NCBI RefSeq assembly: GCF_014155765.1
Contig: NZ_SCKT01000009.1
Span: 116,240-180,239, forward strand
Length of the DNA stretch: 64,000 nucleotides
Direction: 5' to 3'
DNA from: Pantoea dispersa
Lineage (GTDB): Bacteria; Pseudomonadota; Gammaproteobacteria; Enterobacterales; Enterobacteriaceae
The stretch's first letter is position 1. Every line of letters begins with the position of its first letter. Of the stretch, positions 40,947 to 49,252 are shown piece after piece. Position numbers and translations under genes: made by a program. A model generated the notes under the pieces. That model was not told where the DNA came from. It did not search any database and saw only the letters and a program-made list of their open reading frames with translations.

Positions 40947-41337
40947 AACTCTGTCCCCCTGTTGTGTTGACGCCGCATTACCGGGCAATCCATTGGGGTA
41001 TCGGCAATGTGCGACCATCCTTTACTGCCTGATTTAACGCCAGAAAGCGCCGTCGCTGTGACAGCGATCACAACCTGTTATCAAGCGTAGTCTGTTATCG
41101 CCGTCCTGTCTCAGTGATGCATAAGCGACACTTTTTAGCGCCGGGATTATTGCCGCGCAGGCAAAATAGCCTTGCTGCCGCCCGGGTGGTTGAGAGTCAG
41201 AGGCTGTGCTTTAATAGCAGACTGTGACGCAGTTCAAAAATAAACATCCCCGCACTGTCGGAGGGATACGCGTCTGTCTTAACCGTACGGCGTTCGTCGT
41301 GCGGCCCGCCTGCAAAATTATTTTGGGAGAGTGTGTT
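40947..41337. promoter_or_regulatory. Divergent promoter region between the lipoprotein protease and the MFS gene
   Basis: 391 bp without a supported gene. It contains a CRP-type site at 41057-41072. A GGGAGAG Shine-Dalgarno precedes the MFS start. No other recognised element. Confidence 0.5.
41057..41072. promoter_or_regulatory. Putative CRP/FNR-family operator
   Basis: TGTGA-CAGCGA-TCACA, a perfect match to the CRP half-sites with the 6-bp spacer. It is 111 bp upstream of the protease start and 266 bp upstream of the MFS start. Not experimentally tied to either gene. Confidence 0.6.
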
Positions 41338-42501
41338 ATGCCTGTTGCATTACTGGCGCTGGCGCTGAGTGCGTTCGCCATCGGCACCACGGAGTTCGTC
41401 ATCATGGGGTTACTGCCGGAAGTGGCGGGTGACCTGCAGGTGTCGATTCCTTCTGCGGGCTGGCTGATCAGCGGCTATGCGCTGGGCGTGGCCATCGGCG
41501 CGCCAATCATGGCGCTGCTGACCGCGAAGCTGCCGCGTAAACGTACCCTGATTCTGCTGATGATCATCTTCATCATCGGCAACGTACTCTGTGCGCTGGC
41601 TTATACCTATAACCTGTTGATGCTGGCGCGCGTTATTACCGCGTTGTGTCACGGTGCGTTCTTCGGCATCGGTTCAGTGGTGGCGGCCAGCCTGGTGGCA
41701 CCGAGCCGTCAGGCGTCGGCGGTGGCGCTGATGTTTACCGGTCTGACGCTGGCCAACGTACTGGGCGTGCCGCTCGGCACCTGGTTTGGTCAGCTGTTTG
41801 GCTGGCGCGCCACCTTCTGGGGCGTGGCGATTATTGGCATCCTCGCGTTCATCGCGCTGATCGTCAGCCTGCCGACCAACAAAGATGAAAAACCGGTGCA
41901 CCTGGCGAGCGAAATCAGCGCGCTGGCCAACGGCAAACTGTGGCTGTCACTGCTGATGACGGTGTGTTTTGCCGCCGCGATGTTTGCGCTGTTCAGCTAC
42001 ATTGCGCCGCTGCTGCTGCAGGTGACCGGCATCAGCGATCGCGGCGTCAGCTGGACGCTGTTCCTGATTGGCGCGGGTCTGACGGTCGGTAACATTGTTG
42101 GCGGCAAACTGGCGGACTGGAAAGTGTCGTTCAGCCTGATCCTCAGCTTTTCGCTGATCGCCGTGTTCTCGCTGCTGTTCAGCTGGACCAGCCATGCGCT
42201 GTGGCTGGCAGAAATTACCCTGTTCCTGTGGGCGATGGCGACCTTCGCCACCGTGCCGGGTCTGCAAATCAACGTGGTGCGCCACGGCAAAGACGCGCCG
42301 AACCTGGTGTCGACGCTCAACATCTCGGCCTTTAACGTCGGTAACGCACTCGGTGCGTGGGTAGGTGGCGCCGTGATCGACAAAGGCTATGGCCTGACGG
42401 CGGTGCCGGTCGCGGCGGCAGCGCTGGCGGCAGCGGGATTAGTGGTTTGTCTGCTGACCTTCCGCAAATCGGGCGGTCAGCGCGAGACGGTGCGCGCTTA
42501 A
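41338..42501 (+). CDS. MFS efflux transporter, AraJ/YdhP type (DHA1)
   Basis: 387 residues from ATG 41338, which has GGGAGAG at the right spacing and starts the first membrane helix (MPVALLALALSAFAIGTTEFVIMGLLPEV). Twelve hydrophobic segments; the wording IGTTEFVIMGLLPEVA, HGAFFGIGSVVAASLV and SAFNVGNALGAWVGGAVID is that of the AraJ/YdhP/purine-efflux subgroup of DHA1 drug/metabolite exporters. Substrate unknown. It converges on lysR with a 4-bp overlap; E. coli has ygeA on this side of lysR. Confidence 0.88.
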   Translation: MPVALLALALSAFAIGTTEFVIMGLLPEVAGDLQVSIPSAGWLISGYALGVAIGAPIMALLTAKLPRKRTLILLMIIFIIGNVLCALAYTYNLLMLARVITALCHGAFFGIGSVVAASLVAPSRQASAVALMFTGLTLANVLGVPLGTWFGQLFGWRATFWGVAIIGILAFIALIVSLPTNKDEKPVHLASEISALANGKLWLSLLMTVCFAAAMFALFSYIAPLLLQVTGISDRGVSWTLFLIGAGLTVGNIVGGKLADWKVSFSLILSFSLIAVFSLLFSWTSHALWLAEITLFLWAMATFATVPGLQINVVRHGKDAPNLVSTLNISAFNVGNALGAWVGGAVIDKGYGLTAVPVAAAALAAAGLVVCLLTFRKSGGQRETVRA

Positions 42502-43418
42502 GCCAGCCGCTGGGCGATGCGCTGCGGAAAGGTGGCCACCTGCTGCTGCAGGTGGTCGCAAAAGTGATCGACCAGCGCCGATGCCGGTCGATGCTGTGGC
42601 CGCACCAGGCTGACCGTGAACGGCACAGCAATACTGAAGCGGCGCATCACCACACCGCTGTCGGCGTAATCCAGCGCCGTCAGCGGATTAACAATCGAAA
42701 TACCCACCCCGGCTCGCACCATCGCACACACCGATGCGGCGCTGTGCGTCTCCAGCACCAGCCGCCGCTCCACCTGTTGCTCATGGAACAGCGCATCCAG
42801 CAACTGACGATAGCTATCGCTGCGCGACAGGCTGACATAGTTTTCACCGTGAAAATCCTGCGGCGTCAGCACCGCCCGCTGACACAGCGGATGCTGCGGC
42901 GGCAGCACGCACACTTCATCACAGGTCAGCAGTGCCAGGCGTTCAGTCCCGGCGGGTGCATGCTGGGTTTCGGTCAGACCGAGATCGTAGCGCTGCGCCG
43001 ACAGCCACTCCTCCAGCAGCGGTGACTCCTGCGGAATAATATTCAGGCTCACCTGCGGATAGCGCTGTAAAAACGGCTGCAGCAATGGCGGCAACAGCGA
43101 CTGGGAAAACACCGGCAGGCAGGCGATGGACAGCTCGCCCTGGCGGAAATTGCGCAGCCCTTCGGCGGCATCCATGATGCGATCCAGACCGTACCACGAG
43201 CGCTGCACCTCTTCGTACAGCCGCAGCCCCTGCACGGTGGGCTGCAGGCGGCCGCGCACCCGCTCAAACAGCTGTAAGCCCAGCTGCTGTTCCAGCCGCG
43301 CCAGTTCGCGGCTCACCGTTGGCTGCGAGGTGTGCAGCAGCGTGGCAGCCTGGGTCAGATTGCCGCTGGTCATCACCGCGTGAAAGATTTCGATATGCCG
43401 CCAGTTAATTTTTGCCAT
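42498..43418 (-). CDS. lysR: LysR, activator of lysA
   Basis: 306 residues from the ATG at 43418 (MAKINWRHIEIFHAVMTSGNLTQAATLLHTSQPTVSRELARLE), the N-terminal helix-turn-helix of LysR. The effector domain matches E. coli LysR closely (FRQGELSIACLPVFSQSLLPPLLQPFL, ETHSAASVCAMVRAGVGIS). Activates lysA when diaminopimelate is high and represses itself. Divergent from lysA with a 110-bp shared control region. Confidence 0.97.
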   Translation of the reverse strand: MAKINWRHIEIFHAVMTSGNLTQAATLLHTSQPTVSRELARLEQQLGLQLFERVRGRLQPTVQGLRLYEEVQRSWYGLDRIMDAAEGLRNFRQGELSIACLPVFSQSLLPPLLQPFLQRYPQVSLNIIPQESPLLEEWLSAQRYDLGLTETQHAPAGTERLALLTCDEVCVLPPQHPLCQRAVLTPQDFHGENYVSLSRSDSYRQLLDALFHEQQVERRLVLETHSAASVCAMVRAGVGISIVNPLTALDYADSGVVMRRFSIAVPFTVSLVRPQHRPASALVDHFCDHLQQQVATFPQRIAQRLA

Positions 43419-43448
43419 CGTCGCCTCCATGTCATCCATATCATATTT

Positions 43449-43485
43449 GCATAGCTGATGCTTAAACAGATATTTTTCTGCATCA
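43449..43485. promoter_or_regulatory. Putative LysR operator region between lysR and lysA
   Basis: Contains GCAT-N5-ATGC and the larger repeat TGATGC-N18-GCATCA (43456-43485), dyads of the size expected for LysR-type regulators. It lies 44-80 bp upstream of lysA. Confidence 0.4.
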
Positions 43486-43528
43486 CTGTGCTGTGGCTAA
43501 ATGACAGCAACGACTCAGGAGAATGCTC

Positions 43529-44782
43529 ATGCCACGTCCACTTAATGATTCCCAGACGGCGCTTAACGCCACAAATCTGCTGCCGCTGGCGCAGCGCTAC
43601 AGCGGCCCGTTCTGGGCTTACGATGCCGAAATCATTCAGCAGCGTATTGCGCAGCTCAGCGCGTTTGACGTGGTGCGCTTTGCGCAAAAGGCCTGCTCAA
43701 ATATTCATATTCTGCGGCTGATGCGCGCTGCCGGCGTCAAGGTCGATTCGGTCTCGCTCGGCGAGATCGAACGTGCGCTGGCCGCCGGTTTTCAGCCGGG
43801 CGGCGAGGATATTGTGTTCACCGCCGATGTGCTGGACTCACCGACGCTGGCGCGCATCGCCGAGCTGAAGGTGCCGGTGAATGCCGGCTCCGTGGATATG
43901 CTGCATCAGCTCGGCGCGGTTTCGCCGGGTCACAGCGTCTGGCTGCGTATTAATCCAGGCTTTGGCCACGGTCACAGCCAGAAAACCAATACCGGCGGCG
44001 AAAACAGTAAGCACGGCATCTGGCACAGCGATCTGCCGCTGGCGCTGGCGGCGATTCAGCAACATGGCCTGCAGCTGATAGGTTTACATATGCACATTGG
44101 CTCCGGCGTCGATTATGGCCATCTGCAGCAGGTGTGCGACGCGATGGTCGATCAGGTAGTGGCCTTTGGTCAGGACCTGCAGGCCATCTCGGCGGGCGGC
44201 GGGCTGTCGATTCCTTACCGCTTTGGTGAGGAGGCGATTGATACGCAGCACTATTACGGCCTGTGGAACGGCGCGCGTGAGCGTATCGCGGCGCACCTCG
44301 GCCATGCGGTGAAGCTGGAGATTGAGCCAGGCCGTTTCCTGGTGGCGGAGTCGGGCGTGCTGGTGTCGCAGGTGCGGGCGGTGAAGCAGATGGGCAGCCG
44401 TCACTTTGTGCTGGTGGATGCCGGTTTCAGCGATCTGATGCGTCCGTCGATGTACGGCAGCTATCACCATATTTCGCTGCTGCCTGCCGATGGCAGCGCG
44501 CCGGGTGAGGCGAATGTGGAGAGCGTGGTGGCCGGGCCGCTGTGTGAGTCGGGAGATGTGTTTACTCAGCTGGAAGGGGGCAAAGTGGAAACCCGCGCGC
44601 TGCCGGCGGCACAGGTCGGCGATTATCTGGTGTTCCATGATACCGGCGCTTACGGCGCATCAATGTCCTCCAACTACAACAGCCGTCCGCTGATCCCGGA
44701 AGTGCTGTTTGAGCAGGGCGTGCCGCGTGAGATTCGCCGTGCGCAGACCATTCAGGAACTGCTGGCGCTGGAGCTGAACTGA
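43529..44782 (+). CDS. lysA: Diaminopimelate decarboxylase
   Basis: 417 residues from ATG 43529, preferred over ATG 43523 because AGGAG is 7 bp upstream. PLP enzyme that makes lysine from meso-diaminopimelate. The PLP lysine lies in VRFAQKACSNIHILRL; the glycine loop for PLP phosphate is ISAGGGLSIPY; the HIGSG motif is LHMHIGSGVDYGHL; the substrate-binding CESGD motif is GPLCESGDVFTQ. Divergent from lysR and overlapping the next gene by 1 base. Confidence 0.97.
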   Translation: MPRPLNDSQTALNATNLLPLAQRYSGPFWAYDAEIIQQRIAQLSAFDVVRFAQKACSNIHILRLMRAAGVKVDSVSLGEIERALAAGFQPGGEDIVFTADVLDSPTLARIAELKVPVNAGSVDMLHQLGAVSPGHSVWLRINPGFGHGHSQKTNTGGENSKHGIWHSDLPLALAAIQQHGLQLIGLHMHIGSGVDYGHLQQVCDAMVDQVVAFGQDLQAISAGGGLSIPYRFGEEAIDTQHYYGLWNGARERIAAHLGHAVKLEIEPGRFLVAESGVLVSQVRAVKQMGSRHFVLVDAGFSDLMRPSMYGSYHHISLLPADGSAPGEANVESVVAGPLCESGDVFTQLEGGKVETRALPAAQVGDYLVFHDTGAYGASMSSNYNSRPLIPEVLFEQGVPREIRRAQTIQELLALELN

Positions 44783-45234
44783 TGCGCATCGTGCCGCTCA
44801 GCAGCGTGCCGCATCACGCCAGCCAGATCACCGACTGGCTATGGCAGGCGTTTGGTGACGGCACCTCGCGCGCGTTTTACGACAGCATTGTACGCAGTAG
44901 CCTGAACGGTGCCGCGTTTCCGGTGACCTTTGTCGCGCTGGACGACGATGACGTGCCGCACGGCACGGTAGGGTTCTGGCGCTGTGATTTGATTAGCCGT
45001 CAGGATCTCTATCCGTGGGTTGCCGCGCTGTATGTGGATGAAGCGGCGCGCGGGCAGGGGCTGAGCGCCGCCCTGCAGCAGCACGTGCTGGATTATGCCC
45101 GCCAGCGCGGCTATGCAACGGTGTGGCTGTGGTCAACGTTTGGTGGCTACTACGAGCGATTCGGCTGGAAGTATCAGTGTGATGCGCTGGAGTTTCCTGA
45201 GGTCCAGGTGAAGGTGTATTCGCAGGATTTATAG
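44782..45234 (+). CDS. GNAT-family N-acetyltransferase
   Basis: 150 residues; the ATG shares its A with the lysA stop (TGATG), so it is probably translationally coupled to lysA. GNAT core: beta-4 WVAALYVDEAARGQGLSAALQQHVLDYARQRGY with acetyl-CoA pyrophosphate loop RGQGLS, then VWLWSTFGGYYERFGWK, typical of the C-terminal part of the fold. The substrate is unknown. It has no counterpart that I recall next to lysA in E. coli. Confidence 0.82.
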   Translation: MRIVPLSSVPHHASQITDWLWQAFGDGTSRAFYDSIVRSSLNGAAFPVTFVALDDDDVPHGTVGFWRCDLISRQDLYPWVAALYVDEAARGQGLSAALQQHVLDYARQRGYATVWLWSTFGGYYERFGWKYQCDALEFPEVQVKVYSQDL

Positions 45235-45253
45235 TGGGTTGGGTGCGCGCTGG

Positions 45254-45454
45254 CCCTCACCCCAACCCCCTCCCGCAAGCGGGCGAGGGGGCTGACCGCG
45301 CTCTCTGGAACGTCCCCTTTCCGCAAGGGCTGACCGCGCGCGCTGGCCCTCACCCCAACCCTCTCCCGCAAGCGGGAGAGGGGGCTGACCGCGCTCTCCT
45401 TGCCGCGCGCTCTGGAACGTTCCCTCTCCCTCAGGGAGAGGGTTAGGGTGAGGG
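45254..45454. repeat. Cluster of REP hairpins (CCCTCACCC...CTCTCCC family)
   Basis: Two direct hairpin units, 45254-45291 (CCCTCCCGCAAGCGGGCGAGGG core) and 45345-45384 (CTCTCCCGCAAGCGGGAGAG core), a degenerate third at ~45314-45329 and an inverted unit at 45420-45454 (CCCTCTCCCTCAGGGAGAGGG then TTAGGGTGAGGG). The spacers share GGGCTGACCGCGC and CTCTGGAACGT. Same family as the array at 39927-40319. It lies between the converging GNAT gene and galR. Confidence 0.85.
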
Positions 45455-45469
45455 AAAGCCCGCACTCGT

Positions 45470-46471
45470 TTAACCTGGTCCACCCACCGAATGCCGCCTG
45501 ACCAGCGTCGGGCTAAACATATTGGTCACCTCCGGCAGCGCGGTGCCGTTGGCCAGCGCCAGCGCCAGCTGCGCGGCCTGCTGCGCCATGGTCACAATCG
45601 GATAGCGCACCGTGGTCAGGCGCGGACGCACGTAGCGCGACACCAGCACATCATCAAAGCCAATCAGCGACATCTCTTCGGGCACGCGAATGCCGTTATC
45701 GCTCAGCACCGCCAGCGCACCGGCGGCCATCGAATCGTTGTAGCACGCCACCGCGCTCACCTGCTTGCCGCGTCCGAGCAGTTCCGTCATTGCCTGCTCG
45801 CCACCGACCTCATCCGGTTCTCCCCACGCCACCAGCCGGTCGTTGCACGGCAGACCGTGCTCCTTCAGCGCATCGTAGTAGCCCTGCAGCCGATCTTCGG
45901 CGTCAGAAATGGTGTGCGTCGAGCAGATAAAGGCGATCTGCGTATGACCCTGCTGAATCAGGTGGCGCGTGGCCAGCCAGGCGCCGTAGCGGTCATCCAG
46001 CGCAATGCAGCGCGACTCAAACCCCTGCAGCAGCCGGTTCAGCAGCACCATGCCCGGCACCTGCTTCATCAGCAGCTCTAAATCGTCATCGGGAATTTTC
46101 TTGGCGTGCACCACCAGCGCGGCGCAGCGATGGCGCATCAGCTGTTCAATCGCCTGACGCTCTTTCTGCTCATTATGGTAACCGTTACCAATCAGCAGAA
46201 AGTTGCCGGTTTGCCCGGCGACTTCATCGACCGCTTTCACCATCGCGCCAAAAAACGGGTCTGACACATCGCCTACCACCAGCCCGAGCGTTTCGGTGGA
46301 TTGCTGCGCCAGCGCGCGGGCATTGGCGTTCGGGTGATACTGCAGCTGTTCCATGGCCTGGGTAACGGCGAGGCGCGAACTCTCGCTGGCTTTGGGCGAA
46401 TTATTGATGACGCGGGACACGGTCGCGACCGACACCCCCGCCATGCGGGCAACATCCTTAATAGTAGCCAT
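45470..46471 (-). CDS. galR: Galactose repressor GalR
   Basis: 333 residues from the ATG at 46471 (MATIKDVARMAGVSVATVSRVINNSPKASESSRLAV), the LacI-type helix-turn-helix of GalR. The periplasmic-binding-protein-like domain is near identical to E. coli GalR (QALAQQ...LGLVVGDVSDPFFGAMVKAVDEVA, LIGNGYHNEQKERQAIEQLM, FDDVLVSRYVRPRLTTVRYPI). Represses gal genes and is relieved by galactose. A matching operator lies just upstream of its own start. Confidence 0.97.
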   Translation of the reverse strand: MATIKDVARMAGVSVATVSRVINNSPKASESSRLAVTQAMEQLQYHPNANARALAQQSTETLGLVVGDVSDPFFGAMVKAVDEVAGQTGNFLLIGNGYHNEQKERQAIEQLMRHRCAALVVHAKKIPDDDLELLMKQVPGMVLLNRLLQGFESRCIALDDRYGAWLATRHLIQQGHTQIAFICSTHTISDAEDRLQGYYDALKEHGLPCNDRLVAWGEPDEVGGEQAMTELLGRGKQVSAVACYNDSMAAGALAVLSDNGIRVPEEMSLIGFDDVLVSRYVRPRLTTVRYPIVTMAQQAAQLALALANGTALPEVTNMFSPTLVRRHSVGGPG

Positions 46472-46487
46472 GCAATGGTCGACATCC

Positions 46488-46503
46488 GGGAAAACGTTTA
46501 CAC
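46488..46503. promoter_or_regulatory. GalR/GalS-type operator upstream of galR
   Basis: Minus strand GTGTAAACGTTTTCCC; the GTGTAA-N-CG-N-TT core of the gal operator is present and only the last half-site differs. It lies 17-32 bp before the galR ATG, suggesting autoregulation, and 165 bp before the divergent BisC-like gene. Confidence 0.7.
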
Positions 46504-46667
46504 ATGCTCTCAGTGTTACGGAAAAGCCCGGCAGCCGCAACCCGCCAGAATGTCAGCGCTGTCGCAAAAGTGCGGAAAATCAGACGCTCACGGTGAGGCT
46601 TTAGCCCGGTAACGGCACCGTGCTATGCTGCCAGCCTGAATCACACCTGCCTGCCGGACCCATAACC

Positions 46668-48941
46668 ATGAAAACTCGTGTGCCGCACCTTGCGCACTGG
46701 GGCGCGTTTACCGCCGTCACCGAAAATCAGCGCCTGATTGCCTGCGAACCTTTCTTCGCCGATGCCGATCCTTCCGCGATGATCCACACTCTCCCTGAAC
46801 TGGTGTACTCGGATAAACGCATCCATCAGCCGATGGTGCGCCGTTCGTGGCTGAAGTCGCGTGAAAACAGCGATCGCACGCTGCGCGGCCGGGAAGATTT
46901 TGTCGCCGTGGACTGGGACACCGCGCTCGATCTGGTGGCGGAAGAGAACCGCCGGGTGCGCGACCGCTACGGTGCTTCCGGCATTTTCAACGGTTCGTAC
47001 GGCTGGTCATCAGCCGGTCGCGTTAACCACGCGCGCACCCTGATTCGTCGCTTCTATTTCCAGGGCGGCGGTGGCGTTGATCAGCAGGGTAACTACAGCT
47101 GGGGCGCGGCACAGTTCTTTCTGCCGTACGTGATTGGCACTTATATGCCGCTCACCGGCCGCGTCACCGACTGGCCGCAGGTGGTGGAGCATGCAGAAAT
47201 TTTCGTCGCCTTTGGCGGCCTGGCGCTGAAAAATGCGCAGGTGGCCTCCGGCGGTGCCGGCGAGCACAGCCTGAAACCGGCGCTGCAGCAGCTGAGCGCC
47301 AAAGGCACGCCGATCATTAACATCAGCCCGATGCGCGATGACTGCCCGGCATTCGTTAACGCCGAGTGGATTCCGATTCGCCCGAACACTGACGTGGCGC
47401 TGATGCTGGCGCTCGGCTATGAAATTACCCGCCGGAACGCTATCGATGAGGCTTTCCTCGCCAGCCACTGCACCGGCTGGCCGCAACTGCGTGCCTATCT
47501 GCTGGGCGAAAGCGACGGCGTGGCAAAAACGCCCGCGTGGGCCAGTGCGATAACCGGCATCCCGGCGGCGCGTATCGCACTGCTGGCGCAGCAGCTGGCG
47601 GGCAAACGCAGCTTTATCACTTGTGCTTATGCGGTGCAGCGCGCCCATCGCGGCGAGCAGCCGTACTGGATGATGATTGCGCTCTCGTCGATGCTGGGCC
47701 AGCCGGGACTGCCGGGCGGCGGCTTCTCTTTTGGTCATGGCTCGATGAACAGCGTCGGCAATCCGCGCCAGGAAGGCCCGGCGCCGCTGATGAGCACCGG
47801 CCCGAATCCGGCGAACCTGTCGATCCCGGTGGCGCGCATCAGCGACATGCTGCTCAATCCCGGCCAGCCGTATGCGTTTCAGGGCGAGACGCTGCACTAT
47901 CCCGACATTCACCTGGTGCACTGGGCAGGCGGCAATCCGTTCCACCATCACCAGCAGCTCAACCGGCTGGTCGAGGGCTGGCAGCGCCCGGATACGGTCA
48001 TCGTGCAGGATATCGTCTGGACGCCCGCGGCGCAGATGGCGGACATCGTGCTGCCGGCCACCACCACGCTGGAGCGCAACGACATTGGCGGCTCGTCGCG
48101 TGACCGCTTCGTGCTGGCGATGCACCAGGCGATTAAACCGCAGCATCAGGCGCGTAACGACTTTGATATTTTTGCCGATCTGGCCGATCGCCTCGGCTAC
48201 CGCGAGCGCTTTACCGAAGGACGCAACGAGATGCAGTGGATTGAGCATCTTTACCAGCAGTGCGCGCAGGCGCATGCGCAGCTGGACATCGCGTTCCCGG
48301 AGTTCGAGGCATTCTGGCAGCGCGGTTTTGTTGAGATTCCGCAGGGCGGCAAGCCGTACGTGTTTATGGATGATTTCCGCGCCGATCCGCAGGCGCATCC
48401 GATTCACACCGCCAGCGGCAAAATTGAGCTGTTTTGCCAGACCATCGCCGATTACCAGCTGGCGGATTTCGCCGGGCATCCGGAGTGGCGCGCGCCGCAG
48501 GAGTGGCTTGGCGCAGCGCTCAGCGCGCAGTTCCCGCTGCACATGATTTCGGTGCAGCCTGCGGATCGCCTGCACAGCCAGCTGGATGCCACCGCCACGG
48601 TGCAGGCCGGCAAAACTGCCGGTCACGAAACGCTGTATATGCACGTTGACGACGCCGCCGCGCGCGGTATCAGCGACGGCGATGAGATTGAAGTGAGCAA
48701 CGCGCGTGGCCGTATGCTGGCTGGTGTCCGCCTGACGGACGGCCTGACGCCCGGCGTGGTGATCATCGCCACCGGTGCCTGGTTCGATCCCGGTTTTGGC
48801 AAAGCGTGGCAGCCGTGGGACCGCGCCGGCAACCCTAACGTGCTGACGCTCGACATCGGGACCTCGTCGTTAACTCAGGGACCAAACGCCATGAGCTGCC
48901 TGGTGGAAATCAAAAAACACGCTAGTTGCACAATCGGCTAA
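46668..48941 (+). CDS. BisC/TorA-type molybdopterin oxidoreductase (probable S- or N-oxide reductase)
   Basis: 757 residues from ATG 46668 (MKTRVPHLAHWGAFTAV). No Tat signal and no N-terminal Cys cluster, so a cytoplasmic DMSO-reductase family member without an Fe-S centre, like biotin sulfoxide reductase BisC. The molybdenum-ligand serine is expected in FNGSYGWSSAGRVNHARTL, aligned with GSYGWRS of BisC. Other family blocks: WAGGNPFHHHQQLNRL, DIVLPATTTLERNDIGG, and the C-terminal molybdopterin domain PADRLHSQLD...ARGISDGDEIEVSNARGRMLAGV. Likely reduces methionine or biotin sulfoxide or a related oxide; the exact substrate cannot be told. Divergent from galR. Confidence 0.85.
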   Translation: MKTRVPHLAHWGAFTAVTENQRLIACEPFFADADPSAMIHTLPELVYSDKRIHQPMVRRSWLKSRENSDRTLRGREDFVAVDWDTALDLVAEENRRVRDRYGASGIFNGSYGWSSAGRVNHARTLIRRFYFQGGGGVDQQGNYSWGAAQFFLPYVIGTYMPLTGRVTDWPQVVEHAEIFVAFGGLALKNAQVASGGAGEHSLKPALQQLSAKGTPIINISPMRDDCPAFVNAEWIPIRPNTDVALMLALGYEITRRNAIDEAFLASHCTGWPQLRAYLLGESDGVAKTPAWASAITGIPAARIALLAQQLAGKRSFITCAYAVQRAHRGEQPYWMMIALSSMLGQPGLPGGGFSFGHGSMNSVGNPRQEGPAPLMSTGPNPANLSIPVARISDMLLNPGQPYAFQGETLHYPDIHLVHWAGGNPFHHHQQLNRLVEGWQRPDTVIVQDIVWTPAAQMADIVLPATTTLERNDIGGSSRDRFVLAMHQAIKPQHQARNDFDIFADLADRLGYRERFTEGRNEMQWIEHLYQQCAQAHAQLDIAFPEFEAFWQRGFVEIPQGGKPYVFMDDFRADPQAHPIHTASGKIELFCQTIADYQLADFAGHPEWRAPQEWLGAALSAQFPLHMISVQPADRLHSQLDATATVQAGKTAGHETLYMHVDDAAARGISDGDEIEVSNARGRMLAGVRLTDGLTPGVVIIATGAWFDPGFGKAWQPWDRAGNPNVLTLDIGTSSLTQGPNAMSCLVEIKKHASCTIG

Positions 48942-48955
48942 CAATCTCACCGCTG

Positions 48956-48978
48956 GTTACATTTTGCCGGTAACTGTT
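48956..48978 (+). promoter_or_regulatory. Putative OmpR box upstream of the first Omr RNA
   Basis: GTTACATTTTGCCGGTAACTG resembles the OmpR F1 site core (TTACATTTTG...AAC). It lies about 50-70 bp before the predicted 5' end of the sRNA, and OmrA/OmrB are OmpR-dependent in E. coli. By-eye match only. Confidence 0.45.
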
Positions 48979-49026
48979 GCGTTTGAGTGATAGTTTCTGC
49001 GCTGAGCAACTTGCTACAGTCAGGGT

Positions 49027-49101
49027 CCCAGAGGTATTGATGGGTGAACATCAACAGTTTTCTTGATTACACCGACCTGCGCAGATGCGCAGGTTTTTTT
49101 T
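49027..49101 (+). ncRNA. omrB: OmrA/OmrB-family small RNA, copy 1 (OmrB-like)
   Basis: Starts CCCAGAGGTATTGATGGGTG, the conserved seed region of OmrA/OmrB, and ends in the OmrB-type terminator CCTGCGC-AGAT-GCGCAGG plus eight T (49076-49101), preceded by GATTACACC as in E. coli OmrB. About 75 nt. A candidate -10 TACAGT lies at 49015-49020. These RNAs repress outer-membrane proteins and regulators (cirA, fepA, ompT, csgD, ompR) under EnvZ-OmpR control through their 5' end. E. coli has both copies in tandem between aas and galR. Confidence 0.93.
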
Positions 49102-49177
49102 GCCTGCGATCTGCCGGTGTGATGCGTCCCGTTGCGGTGACCTCAATCGGGCATAAACGAACTGATACATTGTTTTC

Positions 49178-49207
49178 CTGTCAACTCGCTTTACCTTTCT
49201 TTATAAC
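49178..49207 (+). promoter_or_regulatory. Candidate sigma-70 promoter of the PBP gene
   Basis: CTGTCA and TATAAC separated by 18 bp, 46 bp before the PBP start and after the sRNA terminator. Sequence match only. Confidence 0.35.
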
Positions 49208-49252
49208 TGCAGCTAACCCCTTTGGATTCATCTTTTATCGCAGCGGATCGCC

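Noticed and set aside
41224-41337. N-terminal extension of the MFS exporter by 38 residues
   Set aside because: The extension is polar and unrelated to the family, while ATG 41338 has a good Shine-Dalgarno and begins at TM1.
47010-48644. 544-codon open frame on the minus strand
   Set aside because: It lies wholly antisense to the BisC-like gene, has Arg/His/Gln-rich composition typical of a GC-rich shadow frame, and shows no motif.
49027-49101. Plain intrinsic terminator of the BisC-like gene
   Set aside because: The OmrA/B 5' seed and the second copy at 51096 show an sRNA gene; the hairpin is its terminator.
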